From NCBI GenBank assembly GCA_023053545.1, contig JAKZAN010000004.1:806001-870000 (forward strand): a stretch of 64,000 nt of DNA, in the 5' to 3' direction. The translations under genes and the position numbers were made by a program. The stretch is from Lepidurus packardi. Lineage: Eukaryota > Arthropoda > Branchiopoda > Notostraca > Triopsidae. Below the pieces are notes generated by a model. That model was not told the DNA's origin. It ran no database searches and saw only the letters and a list, made by a program, of their open reading frames with translations. Shown piece after piece: positions 42,612 to 53,588 of this stretch. Within the stretch, counting starts at the first letter, position 1; every line of letters begins with the position of its first letter.

Positions 42612-43897
42612 TTGGGTCACTCGAAAAGTCCGTGCAGTAAATTACCAAAAATTTTAAAGCAAATTTCTCTGCACATAGCGAATTTTATTAAACTATGTAT
42701 GAACCATTTTGTTCGATCACTTTAGACCAACGATTTGGTAGATCGAAGATCCCCTTCTCCGAAAACATCTTGGGTTTATTTGCGAAAAACTGATTGAGGT
42801 GCATTTTGATGGCCTCCAGATTTTCGAAATTTTTTCCGTTAAGGGAATTTTGAAGAGAGCGGAAAAGATGGTAGTCTGAAGGTGCAAGGTCAGGGCTGTA
42901 AGGAGGGTGCGGTAGAACGTCCCAGAAAAATTCTAAAAGTTTTTGCCGGGTCCGCAAAGATGTGTGTGGACGGGCATTGTCGTGGTGGAAGGTTACGCCT
43001 CTTCTGTTGGCCAATTCCGGACGCTTTTGAGCAATGGCATCCTTCAAATTGTTAAGTTGCTCGCAGTATTTGTCCGAGTTAATAGTCTGACCATATGGTA
43101 GTAGCTCGTAGTAAACTACGCCTTTGTAATCCCACCAGATGCACAGCATCACCTTCTTCGGGTGGAGCCCGGCTTTAGGGACAGTTTGTGGACGACTGTC
43201 CCTTGTTCCCCAAGATCTTTTTCTTGTAACATTATTGTAGATAATCCACTTTTCGTCTCCCGTGATTAGATTTCTCAAAAAAGGATGCTCCGTATTTTTA
43301 TGTAGCAATAAATCGCAGGCGTCCACGCGCTCTACCAGGTTCCTGTCGCTCAGGTCGTGCGGGAGCCAGACGTCCGCTCTATTAATGTAGCCAGCGGATT
43401 TCAGGTGTTTAGAAACGCTACCATTGGATACCCCGACAATCTCCTGTATCTCTTTTATTGTAAAATGTGGGTTTACATCCACCAAAGATGTTATTTGGTC
43501 CGTATCGACCACTTTAGGACGACCCGTTCGGGCGCCATCTTGAACGCAAAAATTTCCATTTCGGAAACGCGCAAACCATTTCCAAACCACGCTTTCTTTT
43601 AAAGCACCAGGGCCGTAAACTCCACAAATTTTTTCAAGTGTTTCCGAAACGTTGAGTCCTTCGTGGAAATGATACCGCATTATGTGGCGAAAATGTTCAG
43701 CGGAATCGTCCATCTTTCAGTGGTTAATAAAAACTTCGAATTCAAGTCAGGATCACTAAAATTTGGTACACATATAGCTAACATAAACCTCTTCCTAGTT
43801 TTCGAAAAAAAAGTTCGAATGCAGACGGAAAAAAATACCCGGGCTGTTTGAATGGGAAAGTGTTCGAATTACTGCACGGACTTTTCGAGTGACCCAA
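42612..43897 (-). mobile_element. Mariner transposon (1286 bp)
   Basis: Terminal inverted repeats begin TTGGGTCACTCGAAAAGTCC and agree for about 30 bases; TA lies on each side (42610-42611, 43898-43899). It contains one uninterrupted transposase gene. It sits inside the hAT element and is therefore the younger insertion. Confidence 0.96.
42688..43713 (-). CDS. Mariner transposase, intact
   Basis: 341 codons, the normal length for mariner. The N-terminal paired HTH region (FHEGLNVSETLEKICGVYGP, VVWKWFARF, then GRPKVVDTDQI) binds the ends. The catalytic triad is present as DD34D: Asp in LITGDEKWI, Asp in FHHDNARPHTS and Asp in YSPDLAPSDYHLF. WVPHDL-like linker reads WLPHDLSDRN. No stop or shift, so activity is possible; it would perform TA-specific cut-and-paste. 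Confidence 0.96.
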   Translation of the reverse strand: MDDSAEHFRHIMRYHFHEGLNVSETLEKICGVYGPGALKESVVWKWFARFRNGNFCVQDGARTGRPKVVDTDQITSLVDVNPHFTIKEIQEIVGVSNGSVSKHLKSAGYINRADVWLPHDLSDRNLVERVDACDLLLHKNTEHPFLRNLITGDEKWIIYNNVTRKRSWGTRDSRPQTVPKAGLHPKKVMLCIWWDYKGVVYYELLPYGQTINSDKYCEQLNNLKDAIAQKRPELANRRGVTFHHDNARPHTSLRTRQKLLEFFWDVLPHPPYSPDLAPSDYHLFRSLQNSLNGKNFENLEAIKMHLNQFFANKPKMFSEKGIFDLPNRWSKVIEQNGSYIV

Positions 43898-43956
43898 TAG
43901 AATGTCAAAATAAAAGAGCCATCCGCAAAAGCTATTGTTGATTCTCAAAAAGAAAG

Positions 43957-44661
43957 TTACAAGACGAAATCTAAACGACGATTTTTCTTCCCTGCAAATA
44001 CATTTATAACTTCTTCAGAACAGAGAGGAACAGTTCTGTGTACAGACAGAAGAGCTAGGCCTGTTAGTCTGTCCTCTCCGGTTGAGCTTCTCAACCATGT
44101 TTTTAGCCTTCTCAGGCTCGAAACAAAGTTTTCTGCGCAAACCATAGAATCTCGATGAAACTGCGCTTCACTATGGCGTTTGAATTCTCCAAGCGCTTTT
44201 TTCCAATTATTAGAAGGCTTAGAAACAAATAGGGACAGTTTCTGATGCGAACCCTTACGCCCTGTTTCTGCCGCGAAGAACACACAGGGCCTACATAATG
44301 CTCCGTCTTCAGACGGAGAATAGGAAAGCCACGAGAAACGGCTAAGCCAGGCAATTTGAAATATTAGGTTTCTTGGTCCCGTAACGGGGAAACGGTAAGA
44401 AAAATCAGGTACCCATGGAGATTTAAGTAAGTTAAGTTTCATAGTGGAGTCTAGCTCAGAGGACATGCTAACAAATTTTCCTATGTCGTTTGGAAAAGCG
44501 GAAATCCGAGAAGTGGACGAGCTACCTGACGTGCAATCCTGCTTTTTTACTTCTTCAGAAGTATTTGCTAGAAAAGTCTCTATGGACACGAAAGAAATAG
44601 GTGAAACACTAATATTATTCTGACAACGAGAGAGAAACAGCGAAGGCCCGAAGGAACGCAA
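43957..44661 (-). pseudogene. hAT TTF-type zinc-finger exon (truncated)
   Basis: Contains FQIAWLSRFSWLSYSPSEDG, then LCRPCVFFAA and FKRHSEAQFHRDSM, the TTF/ZMYM-type zinc finger that precedes hAT catalytic domains. The frame ends shortly after, at the point where the mariner and deletion lie. No RNase H-like or dimerisation region remains. Confidence 0.75.
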
Positions 44662-44940
44662 AGCAAAAAGAACATATGAAGGTTTCTCCAGCTCGCCTTC
44701 CTTTGCACAGCTTTCCGGTAAGGAAAGGGCAAAGGGGGATACGAAAAAGGAGAAAAGTTATCGCGTTGATCGAGCTTCAAAACAGTCAAACTAAACCAAA
44801 GCTCCATTTGAAATAAACTTCTCAAGTACCATATGCTAGAAAAACGTATATTTTTCATTTGCGGAAACATTTCGGGGGGGGGGGGGGGGGGGGTTTAAAC
44901 CCCCCGAACCCCCCCCCCTGGATACGGGCCTGCATACGTC

Positions 44941-45306
44941 TAAGGTCAGCAGCAACCCCAAGAAAACGTTGAAGCTGACTTCCGAGTGAAGTTCTTGTGT
45001 AAAACAACAACAACTAATTAACGATACTTTATGAGCCTGGGCAGGCTTTCCAAATGTATCTGGTCTGCATACAATTATCATGGCAGAAATGAAACTATGG
45101 AGCTAGAAATACGAAGACATTAGACAACGATGACTCACTGACGGGTTGTTAAACAGGCACTGGGGCGAAATTTGCTGGAAGTACCATCACCCATTTCTAC
45201 ATATTTTTGATTCTCTACACACGAATTCCAAGTGTGACTCAAACGGTTACTAAGAATGAAAGAAATGCACAAACAATTCAAATATTTAGAAAATAGAAGG
45301 AAATCT
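44941..45306. other. Spacer between hAT and lipase gene
   Basis: No gene or repeat recognised. It holds the 3' flank of the lipase gene. Confidence 0.6.
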
Positions 45307-47410
45307 TACATTTCTGGGTAGTGGTCTAATTCTGAAACTTGAACGCTGGCAACGTACAAGCTTGTATTGCAATTGAATGAATCGCAAAGCCTGCTGTTAG
45401 CATTCCACTGAAGTTCAACTCGCTGGACATTCCCGACATACAGTGATGATGTGAGAAGGAAGTTCTTTTCTTGGCCATGATTAAATATATCGTTTCCACT
45501 ATAACAAGATAAACTCATCAAACTGAGCATTTAAGGTATGGAAACAAGAAACGCCTACTGGGAAGTCAACATTTTTTCCAGGAGCTGGTATTTATCACCA
45601 TATAACGACACGCTCAAATTGCCGTTCACCCATTTGCTAGCTTCGGCAGGGTATGGCAGTGTGAGCTTGACATGATAGTGGAACACTAGAGCAATATTCC
45701 TTAATTCTAATTAAATTTAAACCTCACTTAAACAAGCTCTACCGCAGTACGGGGCAGTGGCTCCGGTTGTCAGGTACATTTGGACATTTGTACGATTCCT
45801 TACCGGGTACATATCTCCTTCCATTCCCATTGGAGAACAATGCGTATTATCTCGTCCACAGGAATGGCACTCGCCCTAGGATAATGTAAAGAAAGGCCAT
45901 TCTGCAATGTTGTTCAATGTGAAGCGAATGTTTTTACCTTTAGGTACATGTCATAATCAGCGCATTCATATGCTACGTACTGGCATAAGGGATTTAGGGA
46001 ATCGATGAACAGAGTAACAGACCTCCGGTGATTACAAACAACGAAGTCTTCTACTGCAGCCTCAAGATCGCTGGGTATTTGACTGATCGGAATCTTCACT
46101 ATACCACAGCCTGGCTGGAGAATGCCACCATTAACGTAATAATCTACGTGACCCACAGGCTGTACCATACCGAAGCCTATATGAAATGCTTAACACATCT
46201 CTTCTTTTCAAAAGAAGAACAAGTACCCAACATCCAAACAGGGTTCCCATCAGTGTGTATAGCGTCGACAAACTGGGCATCAGTCGGATCCAAACGAACA
46301 ACTGTTGGCATGAACTCAAAATTGGGCCCAGCAGGATCCAGCCCTACATTTATTTTTGAAAATAGACTTGAAGTAATGAACAATACAACAGAAATAATAC
46401 AGAGTGGGCATAGATACCTGTAATGCGTCCCAAGCCAGGTATTTTCTCACCAGCATAACCGGCCGTATGGGCACCTAAACTATGACCAATCAAGTGAATC
46501 TTGGCTGGATCAACCCCAAACTTTGCCTAAAGATTTATCTGTTAAAAAAATGCAATATGGCGTGAAAGCTTTAGCTTACTCACAATCAAAGTATTGGCCA
46601 AAAGAGCAACCTCAAGACCCACCAAGCGAATGTTAGCAGTCGCCTGCGCATAGAAAGGCTGAGATCCACCTTCCCAGTTCGTTACAATAACGTTATAGTC
46701 ACCATGTTCCAGCAAGTTCTTGGTCATTTCCTAAAAGTGTACCAACATAGCGACGGTTTCTTTCATAGATTCCATTGATAATAAATATGGCTACTAACTT
46801 TAAGCCAAGGTCGATCACCGCTTTCTAAGTAGCCGTGAATGATGAATAAAGTGTTCCTGGTGGTATCAAACGTCGAGAGTTTAATGGATCCAGTATCACT
46901 AGCACGCAGCGTGTGACCCTAGATCGAAATCAGAAAAGAATCAGTGCATTGAAATAACACTAATATGACTTGAAATAGTGAAGGCCAAGTACAATTCTGC
47001 GGTACCTTTATTGCTTTTCTAGTATATAGGATGAACTGGGTATTGATGACTTCGCGTGGTAAAGGCAGTGGGTTGAGCGGACGATGCAATGGATCAAAGA
47101 ATTCAAGCGTAATATTTACACAGCCCAAATCTTTATAACAAACGTGCCGTTCCACTAGAAGAATATTGTAGGAATAATGAAGGGAAACTTTAATTTGAGA
47201 TAGATAAGCATACATTTAAAACTTACTGAGACTAGCTATGTTCGAATGTACCAACGGCAAGTGTGGCCAAAAATGTTGCAGCGTATCCACAGTCTCGGGT
47301 TTTAACCATGATCCAAAAGTTTCCAGTTGAATGACTGCTAGGCTTGCCCCTGACAATAGGCAGAAATAGACGAGCAGAATGTGTACACGCACATTACATC
47401 GCACATACAT
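45307..47410 (-). CDS. Secreted pancreatic-type triacylglycerol lipase
   Basis: Ten exons: 47227-47410, 47006-47154, 46799-46918, 46584-46730, 46418-46526, 46227-46343, 45938-46176, 45743-45875, 45559-45685 and 45307-45498. The first encodes a signal peptide ([17 protein letters not shown]). The alpha/beta-hydrolase core has the oxyanion strand [10 protein letters not shown], nucleophile Ser in [17 protein letters not shown], catalytic Asp in [11 protein letters not shown] and His in [13 protein letters not shown]. The C terminus has beta strands ([14 protein letters not shown]) of a PLAT-like domain. It hydrolyses lipid esters outside the cell, probably in the gut lumen. All junctions are GT-AG and in phase. 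The last exon ends ...HYPEM then TAA; GTAAGA at that point could also be a donor. Confidence 0.9.
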
Positions 47411-47840
47411 TATGTCTGGCTTTTTATGGGTTTTCACGTACGCGTTTTCTTTTCTTTCCGCGAATTTTGCACTGTTACATTCGGGTTGATTATACCAGGA
47501 AAGTCAACCACTTCAATATATCTTTGGATCTGTACTGTTACAGTTCTGATACACGCAGCTATTTGTAATCTATGTATCGCACACGCTAAACGTATAAGTT
47601 CTTATATACCGCGGAATAATGCATGGTAAGCACATGCGAAGCTCAGGGTCAGCATAAGAACAAGTATCAAGACGGTTTATTTAGGTATCGGGTGTATTAA
47701 ACTGCAACTGTTCATATTTGGAACCGTGACAACATGCGTCTTGCAAAGATGCCCAGCATATAGGCACTGATATCTTGGTATATAGTCCTTCGTCGGCAGT
47801 AATTTAGGTAGCGTCAGAAGTTTAAGATAATGCCTCGTAC
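47411..47840. other. Upstream region of the lipase gene
   Basis: No gene seen. This is presumably the lipase promoter; I did not find a convincing TATA-initiator pair. Confidence 0.5.
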
Positions 47841-48530
47841 TGTAGTTCTTACGTTTGCCTTTGTAAGTGGTTTAGGGCTACACTATGCACTACATTTGCA
47901 ATCTGCTAATTTCTGGTAAGGTGTAATGTTTTCTCACTTATGGAAAACTTACTGCATCTTACGTGTTATTGTATACCTTGTTTATTCAGTACAACTCACA
48001 GCAGCAAATGATCGTCAAATTGTCTTTTTCTGTAAAGAAGGAGATACGTCCATTTTCTCTGTACCTCCACCTTCAGAAATTGCTACGCAATCTTGATACC
48101 GTCAACCTTCAGTGTACAACGAAGGATTGTCAGCAAATGGTTGGGCTATTTCATATTAATCGAAAACTTAATTATTCTGACAGAAAGTCTCTAACATCTG
48201 CAGAAGCAGCGGACACGAAATACAAAGTAAGGGGTTTTTATATGTAAAGGACCTTTTACCTATTTCACGAAATTGTTTTATCTACTTTCAGATGCCCTGA
48301 ACGCAAACCCCAAATTCAAAAATTTAGAGAAGGACACATTCAAGTGTCCCGTGCTCCTTCCTGAAGCAGGCGCCCGCGACGTGGAAGGTTCAGCGAAAGC
48401 ACTACGTTTGCAGAGAAGACAACAGCACGTTTAAAAGGCGTTAAATAAGCGTACGCCACTTGCGTCTTAGGTTTGCATCTATACGTCTAGAGAACGCTTA
48501 GAAAACGTGCGTGTGCTAGGGTTGTAGCGG
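47841..48530 (+). pseudogene. DUF4806-type gene remnant, copy 1 (internally deleted)
   Basis: Two blocks are shared with copy 2: 47960-48222 (TGTTATTGTATACCTTGTTT to CTAACATCTGCAG) and about 48290-48520 (CAAACCCCAAATTCAAA to GCGTTAAATAAGCGTACG). The central part with the DUF4806 helix region is missing here. Frames are broken, so it is not functional. Confidence 0.6.
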
Positions 48531-49681
48531 TTCGCGAGTCTAGCGGAATAAGGAAGCCGGATTGGTGGCGGTGGTAGAGGGGAGAGTCGTATAGCTGGAG
48601 AAGGCCCGCATCAACGGGATATCAACGCAGCACCGAGCTGATCTTGTTAACACCACAGATTAGGATAGAGGGAACATTGAGCCCCTTCCTTATGGACCTT
48701 TTGTAACCACTTTTCGAAGCCACAGGCTAATCCCCAGAGAGGAAAGGGGTGGGCGATAGAGCTAACGCCTTTCTCTCAGCGGGAAACTTAGAAAATGTGG
48801 CTTCGCAAGTATATCGACACGAATGCAGACATATCGATTCCTTAGCTACCATGACCTGAACAAGCGGGCAAATTAAAACTGCTCTTTATCTGAATATTGC
48901 CATTTTCACAGGAACCGAGTTGTGCAGAACACGCAATATAATTATTAAACTATATTTAGCTTACTACATCCATAAGCGAATAGTTTCCTTATATAACAAC
49001 AGCCTCACCTCCATAGCATGTTAAACGAATAAAAGGACATGTTATGAAAATAAAAATGCTTTGTCGATTCGCTCTCAAAATGACCCTGACCGTACCCTGA
49101 TGGCTAGTAGGTCTAGGGATAATTACGTAATATTAAGGTAAGGGCACCACAACCTTTCCCGGTTCAGCTATTGCCACCTATATTACTGCTAAGCAAATTA
49201 ACCTTGAAACCTTCCCGATTGCATTGTATAAAAAAGGTTCTCAGTGCTAGAACACCTGGACACCTATATAAAGCCAAACCTTTTCTTTTTTTCCACTATT
49301 TATATTATTTCTACTACCACTTTTTTATTTTTAACAGTAGGAAATAATCCTCCGTTCTTGATATACACTTATATTGTCAACAAGAGATTCACTTCTGTGC
49401 TGAAAAACCACGTGAAAAACAAAACACAAATGTTACTTTTGGAATTCATTTTGTACAGGATTACTAGTATTGTCAGTAGAACTCAATGATCGATGTCCAT
49501 GAAAGCGATACTGATTACTGATCTCGTCTTACCCGGTTTTGACCATGGTCTCAACAGCCAATCAGCTATCGGTTCCACTCGACAGTTCCCTCCTTTCCAT
49601 TCTTTTCTTGGTCACGGTCCTTTAAGCCGCCAAGTTCCCTCTATCCTATTCCATGGTTGATACCAAAATGTGAGGTGCGGA
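48531..49681. other. No gene seen
   Basis: Mixed-composition intergenic DNA. The only longer frame (49244-49489) is hydrophobic and AT-driven and has no support. Confidence 0.5.
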
Positions 49682-50139
49682 CAACAGGTTCTCCAGTTTC
49701 GGAAATCCGAGATAAAAATGACACCAGTGTGTATTATGGTTTCAAAACGTTCTCGGAAAACGAATGACAAACGGGTGTCACTCGAATTCAAAAATGGTAG
49801 TTGGATTGTAAATACATTAGTTTAGGTTAGGTTAAGTTAGGATAGGTTAGGTTAGGTTAGGATAGGTTAGGTTTAGGTTAGTTTAGGTTTGATTAGGTTA
49901 GGTTAGCTTAGGTTATTAAGTTAGGTTAGCTTAGGTTAGGTTAGCTTAGGTTATTAAGTTAGGTTAGATTAGGTTAGCTTCACGATTCTCATCAATTTTC
50001 GTTGACGAGAGTCGCTAAAATTTTAATTTTCTTTCACTCCACTAACTGAAAAAAGAAGAATTCATTGTTGGCCAATGACACACTAGTGTCATGTTTGACA
50101 CTTTACGTACGTATGTAACTAAATCCGGAGAACGTGTTG
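49682..50139 (+). mobile_element. Small TIR element with internal TTAGG array, copy 1
   Basis: Ends CAACAGGTTCTCC and its inverse GGAGAACGTGTTG. The middle (49830-49975) is an irregular TTAGG/TTAGGA array, followed by a degenerate hairpin (TCTCATCAA...TTGACGAGA). A diverged copy is inverted at 61593-61983. It has no coding capacity. The right end is followed at once by another CAACAGGTTCTCCAG, perhaps the stub of an adjacent copy. Confidence 0.85.
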
Positions 50140-51181
50140 ACAACAGGTTCTCCAGGCCTGCCTAGTACGGACTGTGACTGAGCGCGGGCGATTTGCAAGT
50201 ATCAAGAGGCGGACGATTAAATATGTTCAACAGTTACCAAAGCGTACATTATTTAATCCAGTTATTATCCCAGGGTCAGAATTGAACCACACGCAACACT
50301 ATTGATTTATTCCTTGTCCCCTAAATGGAAAAAGTAATTACTAGAAGAATCTTTACACTTCTTAATAAAGACTTCTTAATAACTTGGCAACGAACTTAGT
50401 ACCACAATATCTACTACATATTTACCATGTTTGACTAGCTCGACATTGAACATTTTTGTACAAACAAAATTCTGCCTTTAAACCGGTTAATGTAGTCCAG
50501 AATAACATAAACAGAGAATGTTTTAGAAACTATCTGTATCTATCCATGGCTCGCGATAAAATTTAATTTTAATGGAAAATATGCATTGTTTTATCTTATC
50601 TCTCTAGATATACTCAGACAAGCCCTTAATGTAGTTATACAACAGTATAGATAACAACAATATAGATAGCTTATACAATAATATAGATAGAAAAACAAAC
50701 AATTGTTACTTACTTTGCCTCAAGACGTTAATAATACATAATAATGAAATGAGGAGCAAGTAATCTTAATTTTATCACAGAAACGCGAAAAACAGCACAC
50801 GAAAAAGCAACAAAAACAGCAACACATGGAGCACGTGCGACAGCGTTTGACACGATTTTCCGTTAAGTAGGGCGCAGCCATTCAAAAATATTTACCAAGA
50901 AGTCAACGATAGGAAAACGACGGAACAGCGGTCTTCAAAATTCACGGTATTCAACCATTCAACGTTTCCTAGCTCTCGGAATGCGGTCGCTATAAATTGG
51001 CACGCAAACACAGCAAACTATAAGTTTTTCTATACCATTCACTGTGAACGTAGCGCTTACAAGGCTTCGTATAAAGAATAGTTATATAATTCTGCGACAA
51101 AGTAAGTTCGAAGAAATTTATAGAAACCTGTGTTTTTTTTTAATAATTCGTATATACAGTATCGATAGTGTAGTGAATAGT
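50140..51181. other. Intergenic, no gene seen
   Basis: AT-rich. GCTATAAATTGG near 50989 looks like a core promoter but no gene follows on the + strand; HOP2 ends here from the other side. Confidence 0.5.
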
Positions 51182-51930
51182 TTACTTCGGAACGGAAACG
51201 CCAACACTCTCATCCGTTTCAATTCCGGCGTCTTCTAAAAGGGCAGTTTTCGATTTAGGGTAGCCTTCCAATACAGCATCGACAATATCCATGCACAAAC
51301 GTTTGCGACGCCGCCATTCCTTAAGCATGGCGTTGTACTGACGCATGACACGATCTCGATCGCTCTGGGAAACCTTAGCTGTCGAAACTGAAAGACTTCC
51401 GAGCCGCTCTTCGAGGCTTTTTACTTTCTCAGACTCCTGCAAAACAAAGATCTTTAAAGTAAAACTAGGCTAGTAGGGTAACTGATTTACAGTTTCAAAC
51501 TCTTTCCTGGCTTCTGCAATGCTTAGTTTTCCAGCAAACGATTTCAGCTCAGCTTCAGCATGTTTCATGGCTTCTTCGTCTGTTTTTGAATTTGCAGTCA
51601 GGGTTGCGATTTTAACGTCCATTTCCCGGAGTTCTTGCTCAGTTAAAGTAGGAAGTAGGGTCTGATTGGCAGCGTACACTTTCTGCTTGCCGTACGTTTT
51701 TTCAATTACTTTCCCATTCTAAGTAAAAAAAGAATATTGCTGAATTGGTTAAAATAAAAACCTAAAACCCAACTTGCCTCCAACAGTTGGTCTATGGCTT
51801 TCTGAACAGCAGCTTTTCCGTAGTCTTCTGGAACTTTCTGAGTGACGTCGTTTATACTGTAAGGTCTGTTCTCACCAAGAAATAATTTCAGAACAAGATC
51901 CCGTGCTCCTGCGTCTTTAGTTTTGCTCAT
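51182..51930 (-). CDS. PSMC3IP: HOP2 / PSMC3IP homologous-pairing protein
   Basis: Three exons, 51778-51930, 51491-51718 and 51182-51436, about 211 residues (human about 217). The N terminus is a winged helix (LVLKLFLGENRPYSINDV) for DNA binding, then KVIEKTYGKQKVYAANQ, a long coiled coil (LREMDVKIATLTAN, ESEKVKSLEERLGSL) and the C-terminal WRRRKRLCMDIVDAVLEGYP typical of HOP2. With MND1 it stimulates the Dmc1/Rad51 strand exchange in meiosis. The first intron uses a GC donor (GCAAGT), which keeps the reading frame and the conserved residues; a GT donor one codon on would not. It is divergent from the dehydrogenase gene. Confidence 0.93.
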
Positions 51931-52107
51931 TTTCGCGAAAACTGCAGACTCTTCCTACGACCACAACACTTTACTTCCCGCTTCTCTGTAAGCAATAACA
52001 GGATTCCTATTGGCCAGAACTTGGCGCGTAATGTGAATTTGAACCAGCACTGTGATCCATCTGGTGACCTTCTCTTAAAACTATTTTTTTTTTTTTTTGC
52101 TTTCAGA
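51931..52107. promoter_or_regulatory. Shared divergent promoter of HOP2 and dehydrogenase
   Basis: 177 bases between the two ATGs. It contains CCTATTGGCCAG (inverted CCAAT box) and TTGGCGCG (E2F-like) at about 52002-52026. There is no TATA box. A 5' UTR intron acceptor (TTTTGCTTTCAG) lies just before the dehydrogenase ATG. Confidence 0.6.
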
Positions 52108-53025
52108 ATGAGCAAGTCCGTTTTAATTACCGGTTGCGATCGTGGTATTGGTCTTGGACTTGTTAAGCAATACCTCAAAGAAGGTTACAAGGTGAGCTTC
52201 AAATTCAACTGGCAACATAATCACTATCCAAATTCGCTCAAGGTCTGCGCTACGTGCTTAAACCCAGAGTCGGCCACGGACTTGAAGCAAGTACTGACGG
52301 ATTCCAATACGGAATGCAAGGACCCCTTCAAGCTGGACGTCCGCGATGAAAATTCCATTAATCAAGCACGCGAAGAAATCAAGAAATGTTGTCCAACAGT
52401 GGACATTTTGATTAATAATGCGGGTATCTCAACTCCAAATCACCCCGAAGACAAAGCTTTGTTGATCAAACGCGACGACATGATGCACGTATATGAAACG
52501 GACGTCGTTGGAGCTTTGCTGGTCACCAAAGCCTTCGTCCCCTTGTTACGTGACGGTAACGAGAAAAAGGTAATTATAATTGCTTTTCGTTGTCAGTCGT
52601 GTATTGCGCTCGTATCGTAATATTCTAAAATTTTAAAACTTGCATTATCAGCTCAGGGTAGCCTAAAACAATGTTAACCATTGATGTTGTAGATCATCAA
52701 CGTGTCTTCCAACATGGGAAGTTTACAGCTTAACGCTCCTAACAACCCGGTTGGCGTATGGGTAGGCAATACAACAAGCTACCGTTGTGCTAAAGCTGCG
52801 TTGAATATGGCAACTCGCAATATGGCTTACGAATTGCCGGAATTTGTCGTCGTAGCCATGCATCCGGGCTGGGTAGACACAGAAATGGGATCTTCCAAAG
52901 GAGAAGTTCGGCCGCCAATTAGTGTTGACGAGTCCGCCCAGTACTTGGTGTCCACCATTGCGCGACTCACTCCAGAAGATTCGAGCGGCTTTAAGAATTA
53001 CGATGGCAAGGATATTCCTTGGTAG
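52108..53025 (+). CDS. Short-chain dehydrogenase/reductase (C-factor/sniffer-like)
   Basis: Exons 52108-52191, 52243-52569 and 52693-53025, about 247 residues, a normal single-domain SDR. The cofactor loop is LITGCDRGIGLG, the structural motif is DILINNAGIS, the active-site Ser lies in INVSSNMGS and the catalytic Tyr/Lys in TSYRCAKAALNM; PGWVDTEMG completes the fold. The first intron is only 51 bases and open, so the unspliced frame also reads through; the spliced form restores KVCATCLNPE. It reduces a carbonyl substrate with NADPH in the cytosol; the substrate cannot be told. An acceptor-like tract before the ATG suggests a 5' UTR intron. Confidence 0.93.
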
Positions 53026-53038
53026 GGAGCACAGTATA

Positions 53039-53447
53039 AAGGTTCCACAGTAGGGTAACAGGGCTATCTTCCAATGTTAAGGTTTTCCGACGACGTTCTC
53101 GGTCCCCAGAGTAAATTCAAGTGAAAAGCCAGAATATCAAAGGGAAAATTCGCAAACCTCCCAGCGCAGCTCAAAAAAGGTCACGATGGTTTACAAAGCG
53201 CAATGCAGGGAGGATCTTAGGTCAGTCCAAAACTCCCTAAGTATCCGAGAGAAAGGTCGCCAGTTCCCTGTTTTGGAATTTTTTGTTCTGTTTACGAACC
53301 CTTTTTCTAGTAGATTAGGAATGCTTACTTTGACAGTACGATGGGCAAGTCTGTGAATCCATCGTGTGTACTTCCACATCCTCGAGACCAAGAAAGTCAT
53401 TGGAATGCCTTAACATTGGAAGATACCCCCTGTTATTCTACTGTGTA
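53039..53447. mobile_element. Small TIR element of the CACAGTATA family
   Basis: Begins ACAGTATAAAGGTTCCACAG and ends with the inverse near TACTGTGTAAACTATTCTGG. The body matches the arms at 56994-59205 (for example GTTAAGGTTTTCCGACGAC and TCGGTCCCCAGAGTAA). It is non-coding and sits 14 bases behind the dehydrogenase stop. Confidence 0.7.
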
Positions 53448-53588
53448 AACTATTCTGGTAAAAACTATTCTGGTAGGGTTAGCTTAGCATTCTCTTAAAA
53501 AACAAAATAAAGAAAATCATACATTTGCTTTAACAAGAGCCGCCAAGGAGTCTTCTAAAACTTACCTTCGTTTTTTTCTTTACAGGTA

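Larger units (their letters stand above)
41999..44932. mobile_element. hAT element with nested mariner
   Basis: Ends are inverted: CAGGCCCGTACCCAGG on the left and its counterpart CAGGCCCGTATCCAGG on the right, each followed inward by a run of about 20 G. Both flanks carry CATACGTC (41991-41998 and 44933-44940), a perfect 8 bp duplication. The only host-element gene part left is a TTF-type zinc-finger exon; the catalytic region is gone, so the copy is internally deleted and later received the mariner. Confidence 0.93.

Noticed and set aside
49820-49980. Telomere or chromosome fusion point
   Set aside because: The TTAGG array is irregular, short and lies inside a TIR element that has a second copy elsewhere.
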